From Lentilactobacillus kefiri (GTDB lineage: Bacteria; Bacillota; Bacilli; Lactobacillales; Lactobacillaceae): a stretch of 64,000 nt of DNA. Below, one piece after another: positions 1 through 7,329 of the stretch; position 1 is the first letter of the stretch; every line of letters begins with the position of its first letter. The translations under genes were made by a program, and so were the position numbers. The notes under the pieces are model-generated. The model worked only from the letters and a program-made list of their open reading frames with translations, ran no database searches and had not been told where the DNA came from. The stretch is from positions 1 through 64,000 of the forward strand of contig NZ_BJVK01000008.1 of the NCBI RefSeq assembly GCF_007989105.1. Reading direction: 5' to 3'.

Positions 1-25
1 TGTTGGAGCGCTCTTTAATTTTGGA

Positions 26-1825
26 TTAATAATTACCTTTAATCACTAATTTCTTGTTGGCAGTAATGTAATCACCGTTGGTCAGTTGATAACGAGTGGT
101 TAAATTGTGCTTAACAATCTTCTTAACTCTTAAGTGCTTGCCAGTCTTGTAAGTTCCGGTTCTGCCAGTGAGGTTGACGTGTTTATATGAATGAATCCCT
201 CGCTTGGAGATAACCGTAATCTTGCGATTCTTTGGCAAAGTCTTGTAATAGACGCTTTCAACATACTTCTTGTTAGCTGTAATGTAGCCGATCTTACCAT
301 CTGTCTTGGTTCCATGGTTAACATCCCGCACTTTGTAACGCAATGCACCACCGTTGGAACGGGCATAACCTAAGACAACGAACATGTGGCGGTTAACCCG
401 CTTGCTGATAGGATAATAGGCCATTCGTTGAGACTTCTTGAAGTTAGCATTCTTGTACATGTAAATACCCTTGGTTGAGTATACTGCGGAGCCTTTAGTG
501 GCAGCGTAGTTTGGTAAACCGGTTCCGTTCAAACCATTCGGCTTGGATGGGTTCCAGTTCGGGTTGGTTGGGTTGGTTGGGGTAACGGGTGTCGTTGGAC
601 TCGTTGGCGTATTCGGTGTGACACCGCGTTGACCGACGGTAACTTTGACAGTCTGAGTAATACCTTTATACGTATATGAGATGTAATAAACGGCACCAGC
701 ATCTGAAGTATTTACAGCATTAACAGTATTACCATCAGAATTTTTAATAGTTGTTGTCACATTAGTATTTGAAGGTGTTACTCCATTACCATTTGCATCT
801 TTCAATATGGTAATACCATTGAACTTTTGTGAATTCCAATTGCTACCATAACTAACACTAAAATCTTTAGTGGACATAGAAGACAGTTCCGTTGTTGTTC
901 CAGGAATCTTGATTGTGACACCATCATAAGTATATGTGACATCCCAACTACCTGGTGTATTAGTTGGCTCAACAACGATAGTGGCTTTACTGTGATCGGC
1001 TTCTTCAGTTGCATTATCCTTAAATAACTTTTTAATATTGCTCTTAGCAGCATTTAGCAAATCATTATAAGTAGCTGCAGAAAGTGATTCTTGATTTAAA
1101 ATAATGCTCTTAAATGCTGTGATCCGAACATTTAAATGAGTATTGTAAGCCACGTTATTTCCATTAATAGGAACAGTATCCCTGGTGTAACCAGACTTGG
1201 GATTACTGTAATCATAATTGGGATTAGGTATCAGTGGCACTTGCATCTGAATTGAATTGCCACTAGTTAGAAATTGCCAAGATGTTATACCTGCATTACT
1301 AAGCTTTCCAGCGTATAAAGCCAACAATGGCGATGTATTGCTAAAAGTCTTAGTGTAGTGACTGTTTGCATAACTATATCCCTTGTCAAACGTACTTGGA
1401 ACGTTGATTTGCAGATCTGATTGTCTGCTGGAATCGTAAATTAATGTTAGTGGATCATACTTAGGATCAGTTGGTGGAACAGTATTAGTTATCTGAGGTA
1501 GATTCAGAATACTTTCGACATTTGCTGTTACACCAGTGTTATTAGTCAAGGTATAGTTCTCAATCAAGTCTGAGTATTTTTGAGTATTGTAATAGACTTG
1601 TGCAGGATTAGCATATGTAGCACCGTCAGAAGCTTTACTTTCCCCAATGGTTTGTTTATTACCTTGCTTATTAGTCGCAGTAAATGAAATAGATCCTTGC
1701 AATTGTGGTGTGTCCGCAGAAACACTTGCGGTTTGCCCAGATAAAATGCCAACTAAAACAAACGTTGCCACAACAACGATTAACCGCAGTGAGCCTGTAA
1801 CTACACTCTGTACCTTATTTATCAT
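26..1825 (-). CDS. Secreted surface protein with C-terminal DUF5776-type module
   Basis: A 599-residue exported protein. The start is placed at the ATG preceded by AGGGGGGG seven bases upstream; an upstream ATG in frame lacks a ribosome site. Residues 1-38 form a signal peptide. The middle (about 40-400) is an unrecognised adhesin-like region ending in Ig-like segments containing VTYTYDG and ISYTYKG. A Pro/Thr/Asn linker (about 405-430) leads to a basic C-terminal module of about 165 residues with the signature YKVRDVNH...GYITANKKYV, typical of lactobacillar DUF5776 proteins and similar in character to SLAP wall-binding domains. The protein encoded at 8800-10758 shares this module. No LPxTG motif is present, so attachment is probably non-covalent. 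The ligand is unknown. Confidence 0.85.
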   Translation of the reverse strand: MINKVQSVVTGSLRLIVVVATFVLVGILSGQTASVSADTPQLQGSISFTATNKQGNKQTIGESKASDGATYANPAQVYYNTQKYSDLIENYTLTNNTGVTANVESILNLPQITNTVPPTDPKYDPLTLIYDSSRQSDLQINVPSTFDKGYSYANSHYTKTFSNTSPLLALYAGKLSNAGITSWQFLTSGNSIQMQVPLIPNPNYDYSNPKSGYTRDTVPINGNNVAYNTHLNVRITAFKSIILNQESLSAATYNDLLNAAKSNIKKLFKDNATEEADHSKATIVVEPTNTPGSWDVTYTYDGVTIKIPGTTTELSSMSTKDFSVSYGSNWNSQKFNGITILKDANGNGVTPSNTNVTTTIKNSDGNTVNAVNTSDAGAVYYISYTYKGITQTVKVTVGQRGVTPNTPTSPTTPVTPTNPTNPNWNPSKPNGLNGTGLPNYAATKGSAVYSTKGIYMYKNANFKKSQRMAYYPISKRVNRHMFVVLGYARSNGGALRYKVRDVNHGTKTDGKIGYITANKKYVESVYYKTLPKNRKITVISKRGIHSYKHVNLTGRTGTYKTGKHLRVKKIVKHNLTTRYQLTNGDYITANKKLVIKGNY

Positions 1826-1962
1826 AAAAAGTCCCCCCCTATTAGCCATGTCGTTATTCATTTCAATTTGGTGAGTGAATATCGATACAAGTTAATTTTA
1901 GCACAACAAATTAAACAACATGATTATCATTTATTTAATCGTTAGATTATTTTTTCATCCAG

Positions 1963-1988
1963 TTGACAATGCATTTTGTCAATATAAT
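1963..1988 (+). promoter_or_regulatory. Inverted repeat over a putative promoter
   Basis: TTGACAA at 1963-1969 and TTGTCAA at 1976-1982 form a perfect inverted repeat with a 6-base centre, directly followed by TATAAT at 1983-1988. The TTGACA to TATAAT spacing is only 14 bp, so this may be an operator rather than a normal -35/-10 pair. It lies about 125 bp upstream of the small secreted protein gene at 2115 and divergent from the surface protein gene at 26-1825. Confidence 0.4.
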
Positions 1989-2114
1989 TAATACATGAGA
2001 AAAACAACCAAATTAATCCATTAGCTTCAATTTCTCCTTGCGCCCACATTCAATGAATCATAGAATATAAATGAATAGTAATAGAAAAATTCATACATAC
2101 AAAGGAGTCCCAGC

Positions 2115-2528
2115 ATGAAAGCAAGAAAATTACTCTGGACAATCCTGGCAGCCTTGTCCGTTACCCTATTTTTAGGGATCGCATCACAACCTGCCATGGC
2201 CAAGAATGGTACCACACCAGTCGCTCTCCGCGGCACATGGCATTCAACAACCAGCAAATCACGTTATGTCATGAAGATTACCAAACATTCAATGTCTGGT
2301 TACCGATACAGTAAAAAGCTCCATCGCACAGTCAACCACAGCACGGTTACCGGCAGTCACTTGTACAGCCATTACATTGGCAAAGGCTATTATGAAATTG
2401 GAATTGCCGAAAGTGACGCGGTTTCAGACTTCAAGCCAATGCACTACCATGGTAAGAAGGTTCTATATGAACACCTTGGCTATTTTAATTATGGTCATCG
2501 CCACCAGATTTGGTATCGTGGAAAATAG
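2115..2528 (+). CDS. Small secreted basic protein, paralogue 1
   Basis: A 137-residue protein with a clear signal peptide (residues 1-30, cleavage after PAMA). The mature part is basic, rich in His, Lys and Tyr, and begins TTPVALRGTW. It is about half identical to the next gene (2682-3098) and more distantly related to the gene at 15381-15803; all three share a (T/H)xP-(A/S)LxG-x-W motif just after the signal peptide. The start follows AAAGGAGTCC. A terminator separates it from its paralogue, so the two are likely transcribed independently. I do not recognise the family. A small lipocalin-like or cell-wall-associated role is possible but unsupported. Confidence 0.85.
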   Translation: MKARKLLWTILAALSVTLFLGIASQPAMAKNGTTPVALRGTWHSTTSKSRYVMKITKHSMSGYRYSKKLHRTVNHSTVTGSHLYSHYIGKGYYEIGIAESDAVSDFKPMHYHGKKVLYEHLGYFNYGHRHQIWYRGK

Positions 2529-2533
2529 TGATT

Positions 2534-2563
2534 TAAGCCACTGGACATTCCGGTGGCTTTTTC
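2534..2563 (+). terminator. Rho-independent terminator
   Basis: AAGCCAC and GGTGGCTT arms around a short loop, followed by a run of T, six bases after the stop codon of the 2115-2528 gene. Confidence 0.8.
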
Positions 2564-2681
2564 TGACGGTTCCAATGAGTGCTCTATCAACCCTATAGCA
2601 TTACGCAAATCAATAACCAAGCATATTAGGCAACAATTGCAGTCTTTCATGCTATATTTGTGGCGTAAGGGGGCTAATATT

Positions 2682-3098
2682 ATGAAACTTAAGCAATTAT
2701 TTTTATTCGCAGCTTCAGCATTTTCACTTACATTGGTTGCTGGATTTGCCGGACAACAACCGGCAATCGCCAAGAATGCCACTACGCCAACAAGTGTCCG
2801 GGGTGCTTGGCATCGAACAACAACTAAGTCACGTTATGTGATGATCTTAAAGAAGCAATCAATGACCACTTGGCGTTACAGCAAGAAACTCCACAAAGTT
2901 GTTAATAAGCGTTATGTCAATCCAAAGCAGCTTTATGTCAACCGCACCAAGAAAGGCTTCTACGATATCGGATTGAAGAATTCCGATGCTTATTCTGCAT
3001 TCAAAGCCAGCCATTACAAGGGCAAGAAAGTTTTGATCGAGCATACAGGCTTCTTCAATAAAACTGGTTCGCAACAACTTTGGTACCGTGGTAAATAA
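2682..3098 (+). CDS. Small secreted basic protein, paralogue 2
   Basis: A 138-residue protein. The open frame extends upstream to 2553, but the upstream part overlaps the terminator of the preceding gene. TAAGGGGGC lies just before the ATG at 2682, which starts a typical signal peptide (residues 1-31, ending PAIA). The mature protein begins TTPTSVRGAW and aligns along its whole length with the 2115-2528 product, so the pair arose by tandem duplication. The ribosome site is a G-run, unlike the AGGAGG of housekeeping genes in this window. Function unknown. Confidence 0.85.
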   Translation: MKLKQLFLFAASAFSLTLVAGFAGQQPAIAKNATTPTSVRGAWHRTTTKSRYVMILKKQSMTTWRYSKKLHKVVNKRYVNPKQLYVNRTKKGFYDIGLKNSDAYSAFKASHYKGKKVLIEHTGFFNKTGSQQLWYRGK

Positions 3099-3109
3099 CA
3101 ATTATTTCG

Positions 3110-3140
3110 GTCACTGACATCTTTGCCAGTGACTTTTTTA
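3110..3140 (+). terminator. Rho-independent terminator
   Basis: GTCACTG (3110-3116) and CAGTGAC (3127-3133) form a perfect 7-bp stem followed by seven T. It ends the 2682-3098 transcript. Confidence 0.85.
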
Positions 3141-3205
3141 TTTCCAAAAATCCAATTTAATTTCAAAATTCAGATTTATTTCTAAACGTCTCCCTAATTC
3201 TTTGC

Positions 3206-3238
3206 TACAATGAAAATGTAGCTTAAGAAAATCTTAAG
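3206..3238 (+). promoter_or_regulatory. Extended -10 promoter with CiaR-like direct repeat downstream
   Basis: TGCTACAAT (TACAAT near 3206-3211) is an extended -10 element. CTTAAG at 3222-3227 and CTTAAG at 3233-3238 form a direct repeat with an 11-bp period, matching the other three boxes in this locus. Here the box lies between the putative transcription start and the ribosome site of the CAP gene, which would suit repression. CTTAAG is palindromic, so its orientation is ambiguous. The regulator is inferred, not present in the window. Confidence 0.55.
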
Positions 3239-3267
3239 AATTTCATGTCCATATTGGGGGGATATCA

Positions 3268-4068
3268 ATGAAATCAACAAGTAAATTATTAACAATTCTC
3301 AGCTTGTCGCTTGGCCTGATTGGCGCATCCGCCTTCGGGATCAATGCCCAAGCCAAAACAACCACGGTTAACTATGTATCAACAACCGGAAAAGTATTAA
3401 GAGCACCAATTACTTATACAACCAAATCAACAAAATCAAGTTATTATTACAATCCAAAAGCAAGTTATCCAACCAGCGGAGCCGGATATATCAAAAAGAT
3501 CCCGGGTTACCTGCCACACAAGGTTCCTCAAACTTACTCTGCCAGCAACATGCCAACCTCACTCAACGTGACGTACATAAAAGAGTCAACGCTTGCCAAG
3601 AAAGTCGATAAACAATATCTCAAGCAAATTAATGCTTATCGAAAGACAAAGGGACTCAAGGCGTTCAAACACAATGCATCTCTTAAAGCTAAAACCGTTG
3701 TCCGTTCAAAAGAATTATGGCAAAAGTTGAGCCATGTTCGACCAAACGGCCAATCATACAATTCCAACAATAGTGGTTACGCTGAATGCATGGCAGTTTT
3801 GCCAGCGTACTTCCTACCAACCGGTATCACCACTTACAATTCCGGCCAGGGTGCAATTTTGACATACAATTCCAACGGTTATGTTTCATATAAAAAGACC
3901 GCTAAAACTGCCAGTCATGAGTTATTAACCTGTGATGCGCTTCACCGTGACACCGAATTAAACAACTGGGCAACTTATAGCGAAGTTGCTTTCAGCTTCC
4001 ACGATGATGGATCAGCAAAGATGGCTCAATTATTTGAAATGGCCAACAATCCAAATACTAAAATGTAA
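3268..4068 (+). CDS. Secreted CAP-domain (SCP/PR1-like) protein
   Basis: A 266-residue exported protein. Residues 1-29 are a signal peptide (ends NAQA). Residues about 30-105 form a Tyr/Ser/Thr-rich MucBP-like segment (VNYVSTTGKVL). Residues about 113-266 form a CAP domain: INAYRKTKGLKAF matches the family opening helix, and LSHVRPNGQSY carries the His of the cavity. The ribosome site is the unusual ATTGGGGGGA. CAP proteins of lactobacilli are extracellular and of mostly unknown role. A CiaR-like repeat lies in its 5' untranslated region, and the downstream candidate small RNA is complementary to its ribosome site (with one G-U pair), so post-transcriptional control is plausible. Confidence 0.85.
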   Translation: MKSTSKLLTILSLSLGLIGASAFGINAQAKTTTVNYVSTTGKVLRAPITYTTKSTKSSYYYNPKASYPTSGAGYIKKIPGYLPHKVPQTYSASNMPTSLNVTYIKESTLAKKVDKQYLKQINAYRKTKGLKAFKHNASLKAKTVVRSKELWQKLSHVRPNGQSYNSNNSGYAECMAVLPAYFLPTGITTYNSGQGAILTYNSNGYVSYKKTAKTASHELLTCDALHRDTELNNWATYSEVAFSFHDDGSAKMAQLFEMANNPNTKM

Positions 4069-4078
4069 GAATGAAGGA

Positions 4079-4119
4079 GGTTCGAGCAAAACAATCAGTT
4101 TTGTTCGAACTTTTTTTGT
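4079..4119 (+). terminator. Rho-independent terminator
   Basis: GTTCGAGCAAAAC and GTTTTGTTCGAAC form a long stem (4080-4110) followed by seven T, 11 bases after the CAP gene stop. Confidence 0.9.
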
Positions 4120-4160
4120 TTTACAAAAAAATCATCCCTACTAAATAATTCAGAACGCAC

Positions 4161-4319
4161 AAAAAAGGCCCTGCTCGCATACAGGACCTTTTTCAGGGAA
4201 ATTCATATTGAGGGGTATTTCATGAAGCTAAGAAATTGTTGGGGTTTCTTAGTAATTCTTGTTGGGGTAATCTCTTAATCCAACACAGAGCCAAATGCTT
4301 TGTGCCTTCATTTTCGATT
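4161..4319 (-). ncRNA. Candidate csRNA-like small RNA 1 (anti-SD type)
   Basis: A predicted minus-strand RNA of about 160 nt, starting near 4319 below the promoter at 4326-4358 and ending in a strong terminator (arms 4167-4173 and 4182-4193, U-run at 4161-4166). It holds an internal hairpin with arms CTAAGAAA/TTTCTTAG (4228-4235, 4245-4252) and three C-tracts that are exact complements of G-rich Shine-Dalgarno sequences (TTGAGGGG 4208-4215, TTGTTGGGG 4236-4244, TTGTTGGGG 4259-4267 on the plus strand). The unpaired stretch between hairpin and terminator is complementary to a whole initiation region (SD plus ATGAAG). Streptococcal csRNAs have this layout. On the plus strand the same stretch could be read as an 18-codon ORF (MKLRNCWG...). 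Expression is unproven. Confidence 0.6.
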
Positions 4320-4325
4320 GATTTA

Positions 4326-4358
4326 AGAATACTTCATTTAGCTTAAATGGACCTTAAA
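4326..4358 (-). promoter_or_regulatory. CiaR-like box and promoter of small RNA 1
   Basis: Read on the minus strand: TTTAAG-N5-TTTAAG (4358-4353 and 4347-4342), then 10 bp, then TATTCT at 4331-4326. This is a perfect match to the streptococcal CiaR repeat, with the same 11-bp period and 10-bp spacing to the -10 as the boxes at 4863-4879 and 5465-5481. No TTGACA-like -35 is present, consistent with an activator-dependent promoter. Confidence 0.65.
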
Positions 4359-4382
4359 ATTCAAAATTTAGATCATTAAGAA

Positions 4383-4506
4383 CAAAAAGAAAAGTCCTGC
4401 TCGCATACAGGACTTTCCAAGGGAAATTTTATATTTCATATTGAGGGGTATTTCATGAAGTTAAGAATTTTATTTTGTTGGGTAATTCTTAGTAATTATT
4501 TGAGGG
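4383..4506 (-). ncRNA. Candidate csRNA-like small RNA 2 (anti-SD type)
   Basis: A second minus-strand RNA homologous to the first over about 110 nt. The terminator is AAAGTCCTG/CAGGACTTT (4391-4399, 4408-4416), with the same loop ctcgcata as RNA 1. The internal hairpin TAAGAATT/AATTCTTA (4462-4469, 4484-4491) pairs perfectly although its sequence differs from RNA 1, which is compensatory change. Three anti-SD tracts complement TTGAGGGG (4441-4448), TTGTTGGG (4475-4482) and TTGAGGGG (4500-4507). A TATAAT at 4513-4518 could start a transcript of about 124 nt. Alternatively it is the 3' end of a longer RNA from the box at 4863-4879. Plus-strand reading gives a 27-codon ORF with the same MKLR start. 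Confidence 0.55.
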
Positions 4507-4519
4507 GTGAATATTATAT

Positions 4520-4879
4520 TTTTGTGAGATATGAGTGATACCAGGGATTCTCCATCGCATCAGTCCTTTCAATATCTTCGTGAGTTTCAGCGCACGGTCT
4601 TAAATTAACTCGTTGTGATACTTTCGGTTTTAATAGCAGCTCCAAACAACAAACCTCGTATGCCGGTTGGAACTGTGACGCTCATAGTGATACTTGGTTT
4701 TTAACTGAGTCTTCATTAGTTTGTGCAAGTGATCCTTCCTTTCGCATCGTCATTTGTCGTGGAGCTGATTGGGAAATCATATTAGGAGTTTGGTGCAGTT
4801 GTTTGAGTTGTGTTCCGCTCGCCTCCTTTCTTATTTGATTGTCTACAGATTATCGCATCCATCTTAAACGAAGCTTAAA
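4520..4879 (-). promoter_or_regulatory. CiaR-like promoter and leader without a recognisable gene
   Basis: On the minus strand TTTAAG-N5-TTTAAG (4879-4874, 4868-4863) is followed by 10 bp and TAATCT (4852-4847). The start of the predicted transcript closely resembles that of the 5449-5481 promoter (GATAATCTGTA..., then a purine-rich AAGGAGG-like stretch), showing promoter duplication. The following 300 bases encode only tiny frames: 32 codons from an ATG near 4764, an overlapping 26 codons, and 13-23 codons behind AAAGGA near 4570. The last segment resembles the mini-ORF region at 5393-5422. No known gene is recognisable. The transcript would run into the terminator at 4391-4416. Confidence 0.5.
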
Positions 4880-4902
4880 TGGAAAAATAAATTTCAATTT
4901 TA

Positions 4903-5337
4903 TCATTCAACTGTCAGGCCTCCTTGGTAATTGCCGGGGTAACTTCCAATAACTTCAATTGTGTAAGTGCCTTGATTGACGTTCATAGAACCACTGGCGG
5001 TTCCTGAATCAACATCAATGGTTTTGTAGACACTACCGTTTTTATAGATCCTAATTTTAAATGGTTGATTGCTCTCGTCACCGCGGGCTTCAATTTCTGT
5101 CACGTGATATTTCAAAACGGTGTTATTTTGGAGAGCTTCAACTTTTTCCTTAAATTTGACGGCCTGACTTGTGGATTTAGTCTGCCGATACTCGAATGGA
5201 CTTTGATCTGAAAGTGCTACTTTTCTCATGGTTTCAGTTCGAACCGCAGACGCGTCAGCGACTATCGTTGGTAAAAATGTTGTTCCAAAGATTGTCATAA
5301 CCGCGCCGGCCATATAACCGATTTTCTTTATGTCCAA
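4903..5337 (-). CDS. Small secreted protein of unknown function, CiaR-like box upstream
   Basis: A 144-residue protein starting at TTG, chosen because AAGGGA lies nine bases upstream and the resulting N-terminus (MDIKKIGYMAGAVM) is a complete signal peptide ending near DASA. The mature protein has a charged helical part (about 35-75) and a C-terminal beta-rich domain (about 76-144) reminiscent of small pre-peptidase C-terminal or Ig-like sandwiches, but the match is only by eye. Its transcript starts at the CiaR-like promoter at 5449-5481 and carries a short mini-ORF. It is codirectional with the two candidate small RNAs. Function unknown. Confidence 0.75.
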   Translation of the reverse strand: MDIKKIGYMAGAVMTIFGTTFLPTIVADASAVRTETMRKVALSDQSPFEYRQTKSTSQAVKFKEKVEALQNNTVLKYHVTEIEARGDESNQPFKIRIYKNGSVYKTIDVDSGTASGSMNVNQGTYTIEVIGSYPGNYQGGLTVE

Positions 5338-5392
5338 TCTATCAATCCCTTCTTGGTTAAGAATATGTTGATTTGATACTTAAATAGTGAAA

Positions 5393-5422
5393 TTAGTGAT
5401 GCGGGTGATTGTTCATTGGCAT
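5393..5422 (-). other. Leader mini-ORF (MPMNNHPHH)
   Basis: A nine-codon frame, or seven codons from the second ATG, preceded by AAGGGAGCG in the leader of the 4903-5337 gene. Four of its nine residues are His or Asn-His pairs. A degenerate relative with the same upstream sequence lies near 4550-4570. It could be a translated leader peptide or chance. Translation is not demonstrable from sequence. Confidence 0.35.
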
Positions 5423-5448
5423 CGCTCCCTTCGTTATTGAATGGTTAC

Positions 5449-5481
5449 AGATTATCGTTGGGGGCTTAATCCAAACTTAAA
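5449..5481 (-). promoter_or_regulatory. CiaR-like box and promoter of the 4903-5337 gene
   Basis: Minus strand: TTTAAG-N5-ATTAAG (5481-5476, 5470-5465), 10 bp, then TAATCT (5454-5449). Period and spacing are identical to the boxes at 4342-4358 and 4863-4879. There is one mismatch in the second half-site. Confidence 0.6.
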
Positions 5482-5544
5482 ATCGACAATGAACGAAATT
5501 CCTTAATTAAAACGCAAATCATTTTAGATAATCGCAAAAATTAG

Positions 5545-5588
5545 ACAAAAAAATGCTGGACCAGCGTTTCCGCTTGAATCCAGCATTC
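5545..5588 (-). terminator. Rho-independent terminator
   Basis: AATGCTGGA (5552-5560) and TCCAGCATT (5579-5587) with a U-run on the minus strand. It ends the transcript of the oxidoreductase at 5634-6275. Confidence 0.8.
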
Positions 5589-5633
5589 TTAATGCTTTGT
5601 GGGCCACGATCACTAAGATGCAGCTAACTTAAT

Positions 5634-6275
5634 TTAATACCAAGAAGGCTTGTCACCATCCGTATTCGGTTGATTGACACCAACTGAATGGCGAATCTCT
5701 TTACTTGGATCATTAATAATTTTAACGACAAAATCGGCAATACTCTTTCGTGAAACTTCGGTTCCTTTAAAGGGTTCACCCTTCTGAGTCGTTTCGTAAC
5801 TGACAATGTCCTTATTGGATAACCAAGCCGGCCGAATAATCGTGTAATCCAGGTCGGACCCTTCAATCACCTTGGCTGCTGCAGCATAGGTCTGCAGATA
5901 ACCACCATCAAGTTGTTGGTGATTCCATTTACCAAACTCGCCCGGAACTTCATCGTAAATTCCCAAGGTTGAGATCCAGATCAAGCGTTGTAAGGTGGTC
6001 CGATCAATTGCGCCAACAACGGTTTTAGCTTCATCTTCAATGTTTTTGCCACTCAAATTAGCATAAACAATGTCGATTCCGTCAAGAGCTTTAATGATTG
6101 CCTGTTTATTAGTGGCATCCCCCTCAACAACGGTCTCTCGTTTAGGATCGGTTACTTTCAAACGACCCGCGTTTCTCAAAAATAGCGTCAAATGGTCATC
6201 GGTCTCATCCAGCAATTGCTTTTCGACCAACTTTGCAATTTGCCCATTCGCACCTAAAATCAATACATTTGTCAT
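5634..6275 (-). CDS. NAD(P)-binding SDR-family protein
   Basis: A 213-residue cytoplasmic protein of the atypical SDR (NAD(P)H-binding, PF13460-like) family. The N-terminal VLILGANGQIAKLV is the Rossmann GxxGxxA loop (residues 3-16). YTIIRPAWL near residue 147 is the usual C-terminal part of the fold, and no classical YxxxK pair stands out. The start is the ATG behind AGAGGAAC; seven upstream codons in frame lack a ribosome site. It lies in line with an aldo/keto reductase upstream (6368-7192), but a weak terminator-like hairpin lies between them. Such proteins are often stress-associated quinone or flavin reductases. The substrate is unknown. Confidence 0.85.
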   Translation of the reverse strand: MTNVLILGANGQIAKLVEKQLLDETDDHLTLFLRNAGRLKVTDPKRETVVEGDATNKQAIIKALDGIDIVYANLSGKNIEDEAKTVVGAIDRTTLQRLIWISTLGIYDEVPGEFGKWNHQQLDGGYLQTYAAAAKVIEGSDLDYTIIRPAWLSNKDIVSYETTQKGEPFKGTEVSRKSIADFVVKIINDPSKEIRHSVGVNQPNTDGDKPSWY

Positions 6276-6328
6276 AAATGACGTTCCTCTTTTCAAACAG
6301 TATCTGTTTCTACTGTACCAAATTACAG

Positions 6329-6361
6329 CAAAAAACGGGCCGCAAAAGCTTGCGATCCGTC
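6329..6361 (-). terminator. Probable terminator
   Basis: An imperfect stem ACGGATCGC/GCGGCCCGT on the minus strand followed by TTTTT, just after the aldo/keto reductase stop. Confidence 0.6.
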
Positions 6362-6367
6362 AATTTG

Positions 6368-7192
6368 TTACATATCAGTGGCAGTTAAACCATTTAAAAT
6401 GGCCATATCATCCGGACTAATTTCAAAGCCCAACTGCGTGTTATTTTTAATATGAGCTTGATGGGTTGCCTTTGGTAATGGCAGTACGCCATTTTGAAGG
6501 ACAAACTTAATTGCCAGTTGAGCAACGCTGACACCGTATTTGTCGGCAATCTTTTTAATATCAACATTTTCAAGGATGCCGCCAGTTGCCAATGGTGAAT
6601 AGGCTTCGACCAGCATCCCGTTATCCTTGGCAAACTGCGTAATTTGTGGTTCCGTATAACCGACAAAGTAACGAATCTGGTCGACCATCGGTTTGACATC
6701 CGCATGATCCAAAATATTTTGAAGATCATGGACATTAAAGTTGGAAACCCCAATTGCTTTAACCTGGCCACTGGCATAGATGTCCTGCATGGCTTTCCAA
6801 ACTTCCACGTTAGCTGCGTCATAGTTGGTTGAGCCACGCTCACCCCATGGCCATGGTGCGTGAATCAGGTACAAGTCCAAGTATGAGAGGTTCAAGGCCT
6901 TCATTGTGGAACGAAAATCCGCAATCGCCCCATCATAGGACTTGGTTGCGGCTGGTAATTTTGATGTCACGAAGACGTTTTCCCGATCCACGTCAGAATC
7001 AAGAATTGCTTCGCCAACACTCTTTTCATTTCGATATGCTTTTGCGGTATCAATGTGACGGTAGCCAGCTTTGAGTGCCATGCTGACAGCGTCATAGGTG
7101 TCTTGGCCGCCTGGAATCTGCCAGGTACCAAAGCCCACTTTGGGAATTTGAATACCATTATTTAATTCATAGGTATCAGTTAAAATCGACAT
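6368..7192 (-). CDS. Aldo/keto reductase (2,5-diketo-D-gluconate reductase type)
   Basis: A 274-residue NADPH-dependent aldehyde/ketone reductase of the AKR5-like group. The full catalytic tetrad is visible: Asp48 (YRHIDTA), Tyr53 (KAYRNE), Lys78 (TSKLP) and His111 (YLIHAPW). VKAIGVSNFNVHDL near residue 144 is the second family signature, and the length is typical. AAAAGGAGG precedes the ATG. The physiological substrate cannot be deduced. In lactobacilli these enzymes reduce methylglyoxal, diketogluconate or other carbonyls as electron sinks. Confidence 0.93.
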   Translation of the reverse strand: MSILTDTYELNNGIQIPKVGFGTWQIPGGQDTYDAVSMALKAGYRHIDTAKAYRNEKSVGEAILDSDVDRENVFVTSKLPAATKSYDGAIADFRSTMKALNLSYLDLYLIHAPWPWGERGSTNYDAANVEVWKAMQDIYASGQVKAIGVSNFNVHDLQNILDHADVKPMVDQIRYFVGYTEPQITQFAKDNGMLVEAYSPLATGGILENVDIKKIADKYGVSVAQLAIKFVLQNGVLPLPKATHQAHIKNNTQLGFEISPDDMAILNGLTATDM

Positions 7193-7282
7193 TTAAAATG
7201 CCTCCTTTTAATTTTGCGAGTAATTATATTATGAGCTAGTTGTCACAAAAAGGTAAGCAAAACACCTTTAAATTAAAGATGT

Positions 7283-7324
7283 GAAAAAATGACGTTCAAA
7301 TTCGGAAATGAATTTGAACGTCAT
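7283..7324 (-). terminator. Rho-independent terminator
   Basis: A 15-bp perfect stem ATGACGTTCAAATTC/GAATTTGAACGTCAT (7289-7303, 7310-7324), with six U on the minus strand. It ends the SlpA-like gene. Confidence 0.92.
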
Positions 7325-7329
7325 CACTT

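Noticed and set aside
2553-2681. N-terminal extension of the second small secreted protein from an ATG at 2553
   Set aside because: It overlaps the upstream terminator and lacks a ribosome site, while the ATG at 2682 has a good one and begins a signal peptide.
4215-4533. Plus-strand small ORFs MKLRNCWG... (18 codons at 4221) and MKLRILF... (27 codons at 4454), each with a GAGGGG ribosome-like site
   Set aside because: The two predicted peptides diverge completely after four residues while the hairpin they overlap is conserved by compensatory change, and the flanking promoters and terminators point to the minus strand. A translated function is not excluded, but the RNA model explains more.
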